Shown here: positions 41,701-48,989 of the stretch, in pieces
Layout of the letters: each line of letters starts with the position of its first letter
Numbering within the stretch: the stretch's first letter is position 1
From: Hermatobates lingyangjiaoensis
Taxonomy: Eukaryota; Arthropoda; Insecta; Hemiptera; Hermatobatidae
DNA: 64,000 nucleotides
Assembly: GCA_026182355.1 (NCBI GenBank)
Contig: JAPFBL010000105.1
Coordinates: 859,001-923,000, forward strand
Reading direction: 5' to 3'
Made by a program: the position numbers and the translations under genes
The notes under the pieces: model-generated
Told to the model about the DNA's origin: nothing
Databases searched by the model: none
The model's input: the letters and a program-made list of their open reading frames with translations, nothing else

Positions 41701-44700
41701 AAGTTATACACTTTATGATTTTAAATCATTTTAATTATCAATACAAATTCTGAATACAATTATAGTGTAAGGAAGAAAAATAAAAAAACTTTCAAAAACT
41801 TTTTTTTTTAAAAACAAATATCTTCTTGCCACATTCATTGATATTAGGTGTAAATTGTGGTCATCTACAGGAGGTTTCACAACAATTGCGATAAGTGGAC
41901 ATAAAACAAAAATTGAATAATATCATTTAACGATCTTAAAAGAAAAATTACTTGAACGATACGGAGAGAATAGTAATTAATATTATCCACATATGTGGAC
42001 CAGAAATAATTTTAAGTTTATTGGGAGTAGTGTCTGATAACAACAATTAAAAGGATTTACACATACGAGTATTAGATAAAGATCAAATTCTACAGGTAGG
42101 ATACATGTTTTAGAAGTTATAGAAATGAACAATGGTCTTCTTTGTTTAAAGAAGGAAAATAATTTACATTACCATCACCTTGGTCATTATAGTAAAACCT
42201 TACTACTAACTTCAGTGGATAAAGATTAGTTATATCTGAAGTTGATAGAGGACAAAATATCTGTGAGAACGCAAGTGACACTGTAGTGTCAGATAAGAAA
42301 TGACATCACCACTTGCTCAATAAAGGACAAATCAATCCCCATAATACCTTTTTTTTTTGCTTAAAATGTATTAATTGTACAACAAAACAAGTGAGTTCAT
42401 TTTTATCCGGATGAAATATCTGAGAACTCTCTAATTGACTCGTTCATAGGTAAAGCTGACGATAATTCAAGAAGATACAATATAGTTGATTTTACAATTG
42501 AAGAAGCCTCAGAGTGAGAGTGATAGGATGATAAAGAGTCGACAGGACAGTAAGAATGAGGTTGAACAAGTATTATTTGCTTGTGAGTCAGAGCACGTTG
42601 ACAGAGTGAGTCAGCGAGGCAATATCTCTCCTTCTCCCCTCCACCACGCCAAGAAATCAACCTTTAGGCCAATTTCTCTCTTATGTAACCATCTTCACTG
42701 CCCCACAACCAACCACTTGCCGCTTCACTTAGTCTCTTCAATACTTTATAGCTTTTATAAATAATGAATTTTCAAGTAAAATGCATTAAATTGAAAATTT
42801 AACTTTTCTATAACATTTGAGAAATACAAATACACCTTATAGGCACTCTGGCATCCATAAATATTATACAAATTACGAAATAAGTATTAATAACACTTAA
42901 AATTAGAAATAAGATTTTTCCAGAAAACCCATTAGTTCGCTATCATGTTGGTTTCATATATATTGTTCAAATCGTCTTTGTTGCATAATTACACTCAATC
43001 AAAATTACAATCAATCCTTTATATATATATATATTGATTTTTTCAATTAAACGTTAAATTCATAGGTCTTGAAAGAACAAAAACGCTAATTTATATTCCC
43101 TTTAGTTTTTTTTCCAACTGATGAAGTTATTGCACTAGCTGATTCTTTTCAAATTACATGAATTTCAATACAGCGTGAGCAATTACTGTACATTAATAAA
43201 AAAATATATCCTGAATAGGAAAAGTAGGAAGAGAAAACAAACTAGCAATGAAGTGAGGGTCACAGCAACAATCAAAACTAAGGTTGATTGTTGAACAGAG
43301 TAGTGGCATTAATAATGTTCATTATTATTAATGCTAATAATTAATAATGTTAAACTATACACATAGTAGGAACACGACAATATTAAGCTGCAAGTATAGT
43401 TTAGACAATTACACTGCAAGAAATAATAATGTATAACTAATAATAAACAAAAACCATGGATTAGTAATAGCCCATGAAGTAAGAATGACAACACAACAAA
43501 AGTATAAGTTACTTATTAGCGATATAAGAAGTTTGAGTTGGTTACTTAAAGGAATCCAATATACTTATTATATACCTATTACTTTCAATACATTTTATAA
43601 AATTCTATAAAATTTGCCTAAAGTAGCACAATTTTATACAAAATTCACGAAATATAGCGTGCAGTAGTTATTAGTCGGTCCTTCATAACAACAAAAGTGA
43701 GAGACAAATATCAGTAACTCTTGACAAAGAAGTAATACAGATAGAAGCCTCCGTATTTCTGAGTTTGACCTTTACCAAACATTGAACAATAAAGAATGAA
43801 ACCCAAACTCTTAAATATGTCCAACATATTTTGAGTTGAATAAACAATACCGAAATTAAATCTGATTATTAGTTATCAACCAGAAAGCCTGAACATATAT
43901 CCAATTTTTCTTAAAACTAATCACTACACCATAAGCGATTTTCCTAAACTTAAATATTCTATTTTCATGTTTTATTATTCATGGTGTTGATAGATAAAGT
44001 AATATGGACTATTAAATAAACAACATAAGTTGAAAACCTTAAAAACTCTTCAAGTTGAAAAATATTTCCAACAAATATGCTTAACATCATAAGCAATTCA
44101 ATTTATTAGATGTCAATAGACATACGAATGGGTTAAGAATTACTTAAGCAAAATGAATTAGGGAACGAAGAAAATAAGAAAATATATTGAACAATACGAA
44201 AGTACTATAGAAAAACACAATTTCTAATTACACAATGAAATAATGTAATATTAAAAAAAGCTCACCCAAGCAACTTCTTCTCTGTACGGAAGTCCATGAA
44301 AATCACACATGCAGGCGTACTGAGTAGAAAAGGCACCACAGGGTGAATGACACCAAGATCTCACTTTCGACTCGAAAGAAAAGTCCACATTCACCTTTCC
44401 GTCAATAACTTTCCTGGTAATAATCAATAAATAACTAGTATTAATATATGGCTTGGAAAGCTTATAGTTTAATAAGGTATTTCCAATGTTTCATAACAAA
44501 TCATTATTAGATACATAATATTTGGTTAGTACCTTATACGTTGTTGATAATGGTACGGAGAAAATAAACCAGTTTTCTAAGTGTGCTCTGAATGATGGAC
44601 AAGTTCTTAAACCGGTCAGGAAGAGAGGAAATCTAGGATGTAAGACTGGTTTATGTTCCCCATAGCACATCATTTTTTTTAACATCCTTTTCACTACTAC

Positions 44701-45702
44701 AGGATGAAGACAACACTTCTTATAAAATTTTTACACACAATCACATATTTCGTATATATGAAAATGAAATTACGCATTGACTAATTGATTAGGTTAAATA
44801 CAAATGACATCTTAATGTAATCCAAGATCATGCCTTGGAACAACGAAATACTGAACTCACTCCAATGGTACTCCAGGGAAAATAACTTGGAGAGCATTTG
44901 TGAGAGAAACAAGCATCGCTTTGATTTCAGTCTCATTGTTGCTTATAAATGTGTAACACTTCTCGCCGATAGTAAAGCTCACCTAGAATTAAATAAGATA
45001 TGAAACTCCATTATATAAAAATAATAATATACATTCTACTTTTGACCAGTAAACATACACTATTTGGCTTTTTTGTTTCAATTCCTTTTATTTCCAAATA
45101 ATGAAAATGGCAATCAATCTAGAACAAAAATATATAAAATAATATATTTGAGTATTATCTGTCAATCTAATTAAATTTTATTAACACTTACCCTAGTAGG
45201 AACTTTAGCTGTAAGAAGGAAGAGTCTACAAGGAGAAAACACCTGCAAAGGGATAAAAATTATACATTACTTTTTATTTCTATCTAACAAATTCTCCATT
45301 AACTATTACTCACCAAAACACGATTTTCGGACTTGTCTGTTTTGATTTCTAAGCGCACTACATTTTTGTATAATATTTTGATTCTTTTCCCCAATAATGA
45401 TGTTACACTATCTGGAAAAGAGTATAAATTTTAATACACTTCAGAAATATTCATCGGTTTCAAAACATATATATATATATATTTACAAATGATTACAAAA
45501 GCTTTTGATCACTTTTTAAATGTTACACTATTTGTAAATAAAACTTTTATTTGCCGAAACGCAGAATTATTATCTCGTTGAAGATAGCAGTAGAATTAAA
45601 AATAGTTTTTCATAAATCCATTCACCACTACATTTAGTTAATATGCATAAAATAATTGTCCATACCATTTAAATCTTTTGTCAGTTGAGATCTAGAGGAC
45701 AT
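8584..45702 (-). CDS. CARMIL: CARMIL (LRRC16-type) capping protein regulator, 29 exons
   Basis: CARMIL proteins bind actin capping protein, weaken its hold on filament barbed ends and scaffold actin assembly at membranes. Twenty-nine exons, all with AG/GT borders and matching phase, join into 1,054 codons with no stop. Order of parts: atypical PH domain (residues about 13-120), linker with [12 protein letters not shown], leucine-rich repeats (about 185-620), helical region (about 622-870), basic segment and CPI motif (about 936-952), Ser/Pro/Asp-rich tail. Vertebrate family members are about 1,370 residues, so C-terminal exons are probably missing here or lie beyond. The start ATG at 45702 is followed by 12 codons and a phase-1 donor. 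Introns hold PLE, SINE and satellite sequence. It is divergently arranged with PIKfyve. Exact 3' end unknown. Confidence 0.9.
8653..9834. other. CARMIL intron with a possible tRNA-derived SINE
   Basis: Mostly AT-rich. At about 9435-9560 (+) a segment has a weak B-box-like GGTTTGAGTC and the trailer GGGAGATGAAAAATCTG, which is shared with the better SINE at 29.98-30.12 kb. Confidence 0.4.
9835..9918 (-). CDS. CARMIL: CARMIL exon 28
   Basis: Ser/Thr/Pro-rich tail reading [18 protein letters not shown] and further. The acceptor TTTCAG and phase fit exon 27. The end is ambiguous: splicing at GTTAAA (after 9835) connects in frame to exon 29, while reading through gives a TAA stop at 9830-9832, which would make this the last exon. 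Confidence 0.65.
10804..10882 (-). CDS. CARMIL: CARMIL exon 27
   Basis: Frame [20 protein letters not shown] and a short remainder, between a TTTAG acceptor and a GTAAGG donor. GC-rich against its surroundings. Serine/proline-rich, as in CARMIL tails; phase 0 in, phase 1 out. Confidence 0.7.
10883..12433. other. CARMIL intron, no feature recognised
   Basis: AT-rich intron sequence. No repeat family or reading frame could be supported. Confidence 0.5.
12434..12470 (-). CDS. CARMIL: CARMIL exon 26 (short)
   Basis: A 37-nt exon encoding [12 protein letters not shown] with CTTTCAG acceptor and GTAAAG donor. Its single leading base completes a Leu codon with exon 25 spliced before TGTAA, which supports splicing over termination there. 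Confidence 0.6.
12940..13070. repeat. Decayed PLE foldback with hammerhead-like remnant
   Basis: Outer arms AAAGAAATAAAGAAATGGG (from about 12946) and CCCATTTCTGAATTTCTT (to about 13066) pair. Inside, the minus strand reads GGTCGAAATATC, the 3' half of the type A hammerhead-like motif. Confidence 0.4.
13211..13248 (+). ncRNA. Hammerhead-like motif (PLE type A)
   Basis: CACCTC, CTGATGA (13217-13223), C, a weak helix II region, GAAA (13235-13238), TATC, GATGTG. CACCTC pairs with GATGTG as helix I with one mismatch. Helix III is the palindrome ATAT and H17 is C. Helix II is poorly paired, so activity is doubtful. Confidence 0.5.
13355..13440 (-). repeat. Type B PLE unit, degenerate core
   Basis: Carries the type B arm and, on the minus strand at 13387-13429, GGTTGAAAGATCTTAGTC, but the 5' core is CTCATGGA instead of CTGANGA. 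A TA tract lies on its left. Confidence 0.55.
13718..13759. repeat. (TA)n tract at the 5' break of a PLE
   Basis: TA run with one interruption directly abutting the truncated PLE reading frame. Confidence 0.9.
13760..14866 (+). pseudogene. Penelope-like element, 3' part: RT end plus GIY-YIG endonuclease
   Basis: An open frame of 368 codons plus stop begins at the TA tract with [19 protein letters not shown] and reads the reverse-transcriptase motif FIDDIFFVW, then FLDVVVS, a basic thumb and linker region, a Cys motif [10 protein letters not shown] and a GIY-YIG nuclease domain starting [20 protein letters not shown], with later conserved Arg and a HANSHNL segment. Known PLEs carry RT then GIY-YIG in one ORF; here everything upstream of RT motif C is missing. 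The frame is intact to its TAA, suggesting recent insertion. It lies antisense in a CARMIL intron. An internal ATG at 13835 is not a natural start. Confidence 0.9.
14867..15220 (+). other. PLE 3' untranslated region
   Basis: T-rich low-complexity stretch with a TA run (14915-14933), then a GC-richer stretch leading into the hammerhead-like unit at 15214. Confidence 0.55.
15214..15256 (+). ncRNA. Hammerhead-like motif downstream of the PLE ORF (type A)
   Basis: CTGATGA (15221-15227), one extra C, 4-bp helix II GAAC/GTTC with AACA loop, GAAA (15241-15244), helix III palindrome ATAT, T as H17, predicted cleavage after 15248. Helix I is short (GA with TC). It lies about 350 bp 3' of a PLE ORF, where such motifs are known to occur. 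Confidence 0.65.
15308..15350. repeat. (TA)n microsatellite
   Basis: Perfect TA run closing the PLE unit and abutting the left arm of the next type B foldback. A (GT)n run follows at about 15530-15547. Confidence 0.9.
15352..15492. repeat. Type B foldback with hammerhead-like centre
   Basis: Arms 15352-15388 and 15455-15492 pair. The plus strand at 15414-15457 has GACT, CTGACGA, A, GAC…GTT and AAAAGATTTTAGTC; the GAAA element has mutated to AAAA, so it should be inactive. Confidence 0.65.
15587..15624. repeat. (TA)n microsatellite
   Basis: TA run abutting the type B unit that starts with ATCAACGTACAAACCACA. Confidence 0.9.
15655..15697 (-). ncRNA. Hammerhead-like motif (type B), one-arm copy
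   Basis: Minus strand: GACT, CTGACAA, A, GACC/GGTT helix II, GAAA, then GATTTTAATC. G8 has become A, so it is probably inactive. The second foldback arm is missing. Confidence 0.5.
15805..15961 (-). CDS. CARMIL: CARMIL exon 25, CPI motif
   Basis: GC-rich exon carrying the capping-protein-interaction motif [21 protein letters not shown]'s core: L936, H938, R943-P944, and P952 at the expected spacing of the LxHxTxxRPKx6P consensus, with Val for Thr and Arg for Lys. Spliced here it ends in phase 2 and joins exon 26; reading through gives a TAA stop three bases further. Confidence 0.85.
16340..16860. repeat. Decayed PLE type A ends in a CARMIL intron
   Basis: Minus strand near 16640-16680 reads TTGATGAGG…TTTTCGAAATGTC, and plus strand near 16800-16840 reads CTGATGGCAAAC…CAAAATATCAACCACAGTAAG. 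Both are degenerate forms of the type A terminal unit in opposite orientation. Confidence 0.4.
16988..17114 (-). CDS. CARMIL: CARMIL exon 24, basic segment before CPI
   Basis: Reads [20 protein letters not shown] and on, matching the basic TPKSKRKSIHSRMLRP-like segment of vertebrate CARMILs. Acceptor ATTTAG, donor GTACCT, phase 0 in and 1 out. Confidence 0.85.
17115..19839. other. CARMIL intron, no clear feature
   Basis: A 2.7-kb AT-rich intron. Overlapping frames at 18527-18810 (minus) are slightly GC-richer and may be part of a decayed mobile element, but no family was recognised. Confidence 0.45.
19840..19917 (-). CDS. CARMIL: CARMIL exon 23
   Basis: 26 codons, [20 protein letters not shown] and on, basic and serine-rich. 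GTTACAG acceptor and GTGAGT donor, phase 0 both sides. Confidence 0.8.
19918..21225. other. CARMIL intron, AT-rich
   Basis: Includes an almost pure A/T block at about 20306-20462. No gene or repeat family recognised. Confidence 0.5.
21226..21313 (-). CDS. CARMIL: CARMIL exon 22
   Basis: [20 protein letters not shown] and on, matching the helical region that reads VASFLSDRIVDEIL in vertebrate CARMIL. Phase 2 in, 0 out. Confidence 0.9.
21692..21852 (-). CDS. CARMIL: CARMIL exon 21
   Basis: [20 protein letters not shown] and on; matches the AAENLCPNV segment of the dimerisation region. CTGCAG acceptor, GTAAGA donor. Confidence 0.9.
22849..22962 (-). CDS. CARMIL: CARMIL exon 20
   Basis: 38 codons, [20 protein letters not shown] then a Gln-rich helix ([16 protein letters not shown]). 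Phase 0 on both sides. The vertebrate protein has extra sequence between this and exon 21, so a small exon may be missing. Confidence 0.85.
23032..23184 (-). CDS. CARMIL: CARMIL exon 19, GC-rich
   Basis: 51 codons, [20 protein letters not shown], a Ser/Gly run, then [14 protein letters not shown]. Predicted helical. Clean CTGCAG/GTAAGA borders and phase 0. Strikingly GC-rich in an AT-rich intron context. Confidence 0.8.
23185..24868. other. CARMIL intron with a TA-rich satellite
   Basis: A TA-rich microsatellite lies at about 23700-23775, followed by CGACCAGTCGTCGACC. No gene recognised. Confidence 0.55.
24869..25019 (-). CDS. CARMIL: CARMIL exon 18
   Basis: [20 protein letters not shown] and on to LYRNINPSK. 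Equivalent to the LRR-capping helix with PLYDAA and EKTEDALQKIENYLLRN in vertebrates. The donor GTTCGT is weak but in frame. Confidence 0.8.
25409..25546 (-). CDS. CARMIL: CARMIL exon 17, LRR
   Basis: [20 protein letters not shown] then ILDKNNIT, nearly the vertebrate MGDMGAKMLAKALQINTKL segment. One of the most conserved pieces of the protein. Confidence 0.97.
26142..26183. repeat. Perfect short hairpin
   Basis: TTAGAACTCTCCTCT and its complement flank about 10 nt. It sits in a CARMIL intron; role unknown. Confidence 0.7.
26307..26422 (-). CDS. CARMIL: CARMIL exon 16, LRR
   Basis: [20 protein letters not shown] then [15 protein letters not shown], matching LQSLSLADSKLKTE…INALGSNTSL of vertebrates. 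Confidence 0.95.
26540..27025. other. GC-richer island in a CARMIL intron
   Basis: About 480 bp noticeably richer in GC than its flanks. Frames on both strands are short and match no known family, so it is probably an insertion of unknown type. Confidence 0.35.
27951..28093 (-). CDS. CARMIL: CARMIL exon 15, LRR
   Basis: [20 protein letters not shown] and on to [13 protein letters not shown], matching NLTPVLDNLVQMIQ in vertebrates. T-rich acceptor, GTTAAA donor. Confidence 0.93.
28500..28592. repeat. Dispersed repeat, copy 1
   Basis: An ~85-bp segment from TATTCACACCGATGGTTG to ACGCATACTTAGCAT, near-identical to 29771-29865 in the same orientation. Confidence 0.85.
29019..29170 (-). CDS. CARMIL: CARMIL exon 14, LRR
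   Basis: [20 protein letters not shown] and on to SSLDISDN, matching [19 protein letters not shown] in vertebrates. Confidence 0.96.
29771..29865. repeat. Dispersed repeat, copy 2
   Basis: Second copy of the 28.5-kb repeat, a few substitutions apart. Flanking sequence differs, so this is a mobile or dispersed segment rather than a tandem duplication. Confidence 0.85.
29980..30122 (-). mobile_element. tRNA-derived SINE
   Basis: Minus strand has an A-box-like TTAACTCAGTGGCTTGCATTC and a B-box match GGTTCGATACC at tRNA spacing, followed by a trailer GGGAGATGAAAAAAATCTG shared with 9.5 kb. The flanks do not form a clean cloverleaf, so it is a SINE rather than a tRNA gene. Confidence 0.65.
30131..32229. 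other. CARMIL intron, no clear feature
   Basis: AT-rich; 31800-32150 is somewhat GC-richer and may be an old repeat, but no family could be named. Confidence 0.45.
32230..32414 (-). CDS. CARMIL: CARMIL exon 13, LRR
   Basis: [20 protein letters not shown] and on with PPSFKQFF, nearly identical to CGALLRGC and PPSFKQFF of vertebrate CARMIL. Phase 0 in, 2 out. Confidence 0.97.
32613..32690 (-). CDS. CARMIL: CARMIL exon 12, LRR
   Basis: 26 codons, [20 protein letters not shown] and ETLLDS, matching [21 protein letters not shown]. Confidence 0.93.
33010..33110 (-). mobile_element. Possible tRNA-derived SINE
   Basis: Minus strand shows TAGTGATTGGTTTA and, downstream, GGAGTTCGAATCTTAC, which resemble A and B boxes. 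Weaker than the 30-kb copy and without the shared trailer. Confidence 0.4.
33294..33416. repeat. Palindromic element, ~50-bp arms
   Basis: Arms 33294-33344 and 33362-33416 pair imperfectly around CGTTGTGCACC. Each includes AATCAGTGTTG or its complement. Looks like a small foldback/MITE. Confidence 0.75.
34254..34414 (-). CDS. CARMIL: CARMIL exon 11, LRR
   Basis: [20 protein letters not shown] and on with [18 protein letters not shown], matching LNLSKTSLSPKG…STLVHLDLSGN. Confidence 0.94.
34415..36064. other. CARMIL intron, no clear feature
   Basis: AT-rich. A moderately GC-richer patch at 35200-35400 shows no recognisable coding content. Confidence 0.5.
36065..36106 (-). CDS. CARMIL: CARMIL exon 10 (42 nt)
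   Basis: Encodes [13 protein letters not shown], aligning with GVSSLSIQFAKLPKG. Phase 1 both ends; separated from exon 9 by an intron of only 64 nt. Confidence 0.88.
36171..36265 (-). CDS. CARMIL: CARMIL exon 9, LRR
   Basis: [20 protein letters not shown] and [12 protein letters not shown], matching [31 protein letters not shown]. Confidence 0.94.
36266..38080. other. CARMIL intron, possible decayed element
   Basis: No gene recognised. Fragments around 37000-37800 contain several short frames that look like a broken transposase-type ORF but could not be assigned. Confidence 0.35.
38081..38245 (-). CDS. CARMIL: CARMIL exon 8, start of LRR
   Basis: [20 protein letters not shown] and on to [20 protein letters not shown], matching LIPIIAALEYNQWFTKL and [20 protein letters not shown]. 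Confidence 0.97.
38246..40450. other. CARMIL intron, no feature recognised
   Basis: AT-rich intron without identifiable repeats. Confidence 0.5.
40451..40524 (-). CDS. CARMIL: CARMIL exon 7
   Basis: [20 protein letters not shown] and HLEP, matching [23 protein letters not shown]. Donor GTATTT. Confidence 0.95.
41005..41330. repeat. Degenerate minisatellite
   Basis: About five repeats of a unit containing CAGAAG(T/A)ACTGCATACATACAACG, ATCCTTAAGACTTC and GAATTCAAGACTCACAC. Units start near 41011, 41065, 41137, 41221 and 41294, so the period varies from 54 to 84 bp. Confidence 0.75.
41331..44265. other. CARMIL intron
   Basis: AT-rich. A GC-richer patch at 42486-42700 has open frames on both strands without recognisable similarity. 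Nothing else was seen. Confidence 0.45.
44266..44413 (-). CDS. CARMIL: CARMIL exon 6
   Basis: Ends [20 protein letters not shown] and EEVAW, matching [25 protein letters not shown]. Good diagnostic exon linking PH domain to LRR. Confidence 0.96.
44861..44982 (-). CDS. CARMIL: CARMIL exon 5, end of PH domain
   Basis: [20 protein letters not shown] and on to [11 protein letters not shown]; the closing helix matches LRKIFPG of vertebrate CARMIL. Confidence 0.92.
45059..45118 (-). CDS. CARMIL: CARMIL exon 4 (60 nt)
   Basis: [20 protein letters not shown], matching the FSYLEIHGVVCSKSAQ strand region of the PH domain. TTCTAG acceptor, GTATGT donor, phase 0. Confidence 0.85.
45192..45242 (-). CDS. 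CARMIL: CARMIL exon 3 (51 nt)
   Basis: [17 protein letters not shown], matching LTSCRAFLVTARIPTK. TTGCAG acceptor, GTAAGT donor. Confidence 0.93.
45314..45411 (-). CDS. CARMIL: CARMIL exon 2, PH domain start
   Basis: [20 protein letters not shown] then [12 protein letters not shown], matching [27 protein letters not shown]. Confidence 0.94.
45666..45702 (-). CDS. CARMIL: CARMIL exon 1, start codon
   Basis: ATG at 45702 opens [12 protein letters not shown] and a phase-1 GTATGG donor that joins exon 2 as D. It is the only ATG in this frame before exon 2; the short N-terminus agrees with the family. Confidence 0.75.
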
Positions 45703-47059
45703 CTTCCTTTCACCCAAACATCCCGACAATCTTTGTATCAAATGACGACCAAATAGGATAAATCAAATTGAACCCATCATATATAACAGTGCCATGGCGG
45801 TGCTTGGGACGTGAATCAAAAACATTTGATAACAAAGTTCCGTACTATTTGGCAGGGTTGTGCTAACCACTTAATATTTCTTTAATATTTAAGGTTTAAA
45901 AAACAATATTAAAAAAAGCAATGTTTCCTGAAAATAAATTATTGTCATATAGATATCATTTAGTGAAATATAAAAATGATAATTTTTTAGACTTTAGGAA
46001 AAAATAATATTTTATCCTTTATTAAATGAGTAATAATGAGAAGATATTACATATTCAGAGATTAAACTAATACTTTTTTATGCAAGATTAAATCTAATAA
46101 CTATTTAATTTTCTAAAAGTTTAGAAAATAACTATTCAACATACATTACTTCTTTTAATAAGAACAATCGATTTACATTACTTAAATACCTGAGATAATT
46201 TAAAATTTCTTTGACCGAACTATTTTCAAAATTGAATGATGTATTATGTGTTAAAGGAAAAACGTATCTATAAGAAGATTTATTTATTAAAAAAATTATC
46301 TAGCCACCATGGACTTATCTCTTAACATCTTTTAACCTACATTCAACCTACCTCTCATTTATAAGGTTTATTTTCATTCAAACCATCTTGTCAAAAATTT
46401 AGTTCTGAATATTAGTTTCCAGTTTAATGATATGCACCGAATGTGCAATGACTCTCAATTTGAACTCCCAAACAGAAATTACTGAATTTCCTCCCTTAAC
46501 TCCTGCTGATGATGAAAATTCAGGAATAAGTTATTTGTTTTATAAATTATTTAAAAAATCAGGTAATGAAACATTCCAATGTTATGATTAATTTAAGAAA
46601 GAGTATAACACTGTTATTTATTATAAGGTTGGTGTGGGATACGTTCATGCAAGCAACATTTATTATTGTCTCTAAGTTCTATCCTTAATATATTTAAAAA
46701 TTATTATTATTTGAGGGTGACTATAGCAGTGCGTCTTAAAAACTATTGTACTTCCCCCTTCGTGTACTAAAGTACCCCAGCAGTTAGCTTCAACGCTAAC
46801 TTTCAGTCAGTAAACCTTATGCTTGCACCTAGTAAATAGTACACATTTATTTTGTTTTCTTTTTAGATTTGTATGATTTATACATTGAACCTGCAAATGA
46901 TCTTTGTGTGGGCCGAAAGCTTGTTAAATTAGTTACATTAATTAAAAAAAATTATCTATATAATACATATTTAGGGCTTACCCAAATTTAGTTATAGTTG
47001 TTAAAAATACTGTTTATTAGATCATTAGTTGTGCAATCCGTAATTGTGTGGTATTTACT
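45703..47059. other. Intergenic region between CARMIL and PIKfyve
   Basis: Likely holds the CARMIL promoter and 5' UTR just right of 45702. PLE relics occur: CTGCTGATGATGAAAATTCAGG near 46509 and GGCCGAAAGCTTGTTAAAT near 46910-46930. Confidence 0.5.
46888..46932 (+). ncRNA. Hammerhead-like PLE tail, degenerate core
   Basis: CTGCAAATGA, a short hairpin, GGCC, GAAA, palindromic AGCT, T then GTTAAAT. The 3' half fits a hammerhead but the CTGANGA half is altered. Confidence 0.35.
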
Positions 47060-47117
47060 CATTCTGAGGTAAAATGGATAAACCAACAAAAGTCTCCACA
47101 CAAATGAAGTTTTATTC

Positions 47118-47150
47118 AACGCGTTTCGAACACTTTGTGTTCATCATCAG
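47118..47150 (-). ncRNA. Hammerhead-like motif, left arm
   Basis: Minus strand CTGATGA, extra T, 6-bp helix II GAACAC/GTGTTC with AAA loop, GAAA, palindromic ACGCGT, T as H17, then GAATAAAAC. Helix I is GAA/TTC adjacent to the core. Best helix II in the window. Confidence 0.65.
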
Positions 47151-47216
47151 GAAGACACTATAATACAATCATATCTAATTTTGTAACTGATTAGATATAA
47201 TTTGTATTATAGTGTC

Positions 47217-47262
47217 TTCCTGATGATGAACACAAAGTGTTCGAAACGCGTTGAATAAAACT
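47217..47262 (+). ncRNA. Hammerhead-like motif, right arm
   Basis: Mirror copy: CTGATGA 47220-47226, T, GAACAC 47228-47233, AAA, GTGTTC 47237-47242, GAAA 47243-47246, ACGCGT helix III, predicted cleavage after T 47252. Confidence 0.65.
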
Positions 47263-48989
47263 TCATTTTTGTGGAGACTTTTGTTGGTTTATCCATTTTA
47301 CCTCAGAATGGTTTATTAGATAATTCTGCTTTGGTATAATCTCTTGTTAGTCTTCTAGGCAAAGTAGACTTTGTCTACATGTCAATAGTAGTAAAGGTTG
47401 CTCAGTCCCTCTTGATTAATATGTATTGACACTGGACCCCAACTTCTTCACATAGACACTCCTTCCTGTTTCTTGGTTTTGTTGAATTTAAAATTAAATT
47501 GGTTTGAAAAATAAAATAATGTTCTTTAAAAATGTTAAATACTTTTCTGTTAACTGGAATAATTAATTTGTTATTTTTTGTTCCCGTCTATCCTATAAAC
47601 AAATTATATTTTTGAAGAAACTTCTTTCCTATAATTGGAAGCTTTTCTTTGCTAGGAGCACACTGAAACTTAGACGAGGAAAGTTAATCAGAGGGTTAAT
47701 ACCTTAAACATTTTCTTAATATTTAGATGCTGAGATATGTGATTTTTAATAATTTATTTTACCTTATACTAAGTGTATTTTTGAATCTTTGTTTTCAGTT
47801 CTTTAATTTAAATAAACATTGGTTATCTATTTTGTACGGTCTGTTTGTACATATTCTTAAAAGAAATGAGGCATTTGAAGTTGCAAGCATTTTTAAATAA
47901 ATTGCTTAATATTTAGAAGGTACGTTAATTATTTATCAAACTGATGTTCGCAGAACTATTGGGTTTAACGGCTTGTCTGAAACAATTATTGTAAGTGATT
48001 TGATATTTAATAACCTATTAACTTCTAAAAGCCAGTTGCATTTTGTTTTGTAATTCTAAATTACTAATATTATCTTAACCAGATAGTCAGTCTATTTTAT
48101 TTACAGTCATCTACATATTTCTATATTAATACTAAGTTCTGTTGAATGAAAGTTACAGTTCAGTCTATCTGTGTCGGCATTGGGAATGTATGTTTCTTTG
48201 ATCAATTTGTTTACGGTTAGTTTCATTTTAATATGTTTGTTTGTTTATTATTTTATTCGACTTATCAGTATTCTGAACTCCCTCCTGATATGCTAAGATT
48301 TGTTACAATAGTAGAAACAAAAATTGTGGATATAGCACCCATGATATTGTATATTTCAATGAAATGGTTAATTTACCTTCCCATAACTACTTGTACAAAT
48401 AAATATTTCAGTGAACTGATTACTTTCCTGAAAGAATGTTTGAAATTAAATTATTGTAATGAAAACTTTCAAATTACATCATTTATTAGGAAATTCGGTT
48501 ATTATTATAAAAGTTGTTTTCTGTTAACATCAGAACTTACTTTATACAACATCATTAAACGAATGTCGGAATAATTTAATCCCATTTTCAAGCTTGAAAA
48601 AAAGAAATTAACAGCATATGAAAGGAATGTGGTATATGATGTGTCCTTGACTAATATATTTTATATTCTTTCATTTAGTAATAGCTGGTCACAACGTTTG
48701 TTATGCAGGAATAGAAAGCGTCCTGGAATATGAACTCAGAGTATACGTAGCCTTTCCAAGATTCAATTTTGTTCTGTAGCAATATATTAGAGAATGTTCT
48801 TTATTTATTAGCATTAATGTGGGAAATGTTACGCCTATAGCAGTCATGACAAAAGAGTTGCGAATAATGACATTGGGACAGGACCGAAGAAATGTAGTTG
48901 ACATAGATTCTTAATGCATTTTTTAACGTTTTCAAAATTATTCTAAATCATTGACTACCTGTCCACATAAATTAAAGTTTTATTATAAC

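Larger units (their letters stand above)
47060..47310. repeat. Near-perfect inverted pair of PLE ends with two hammerhead-like motifs
   Basis: Arms 47060-47180 and 47191-47310 differ at only a few positions across about 120 bp, with ~10 nt between them. Each arm holds one complete hammerhead-like motif, pointing outward. The high identity implies a young insertion or ongoing gene conversion between arms. Confidence 0.85.

Noticed and set aside
42403..42764. Open frames on both strands in a CARMIL intron
   Set aside because: No similarity and no phase-compatible splice sites to exons 6 and 7, which already join directly.
48233..48574. 113-codon open frame upstream of PIKfyve
   Set aside because: Starts in AT-rich DNA, no family similarity, no splice or PIKfyve N-terminal features; could be chance.
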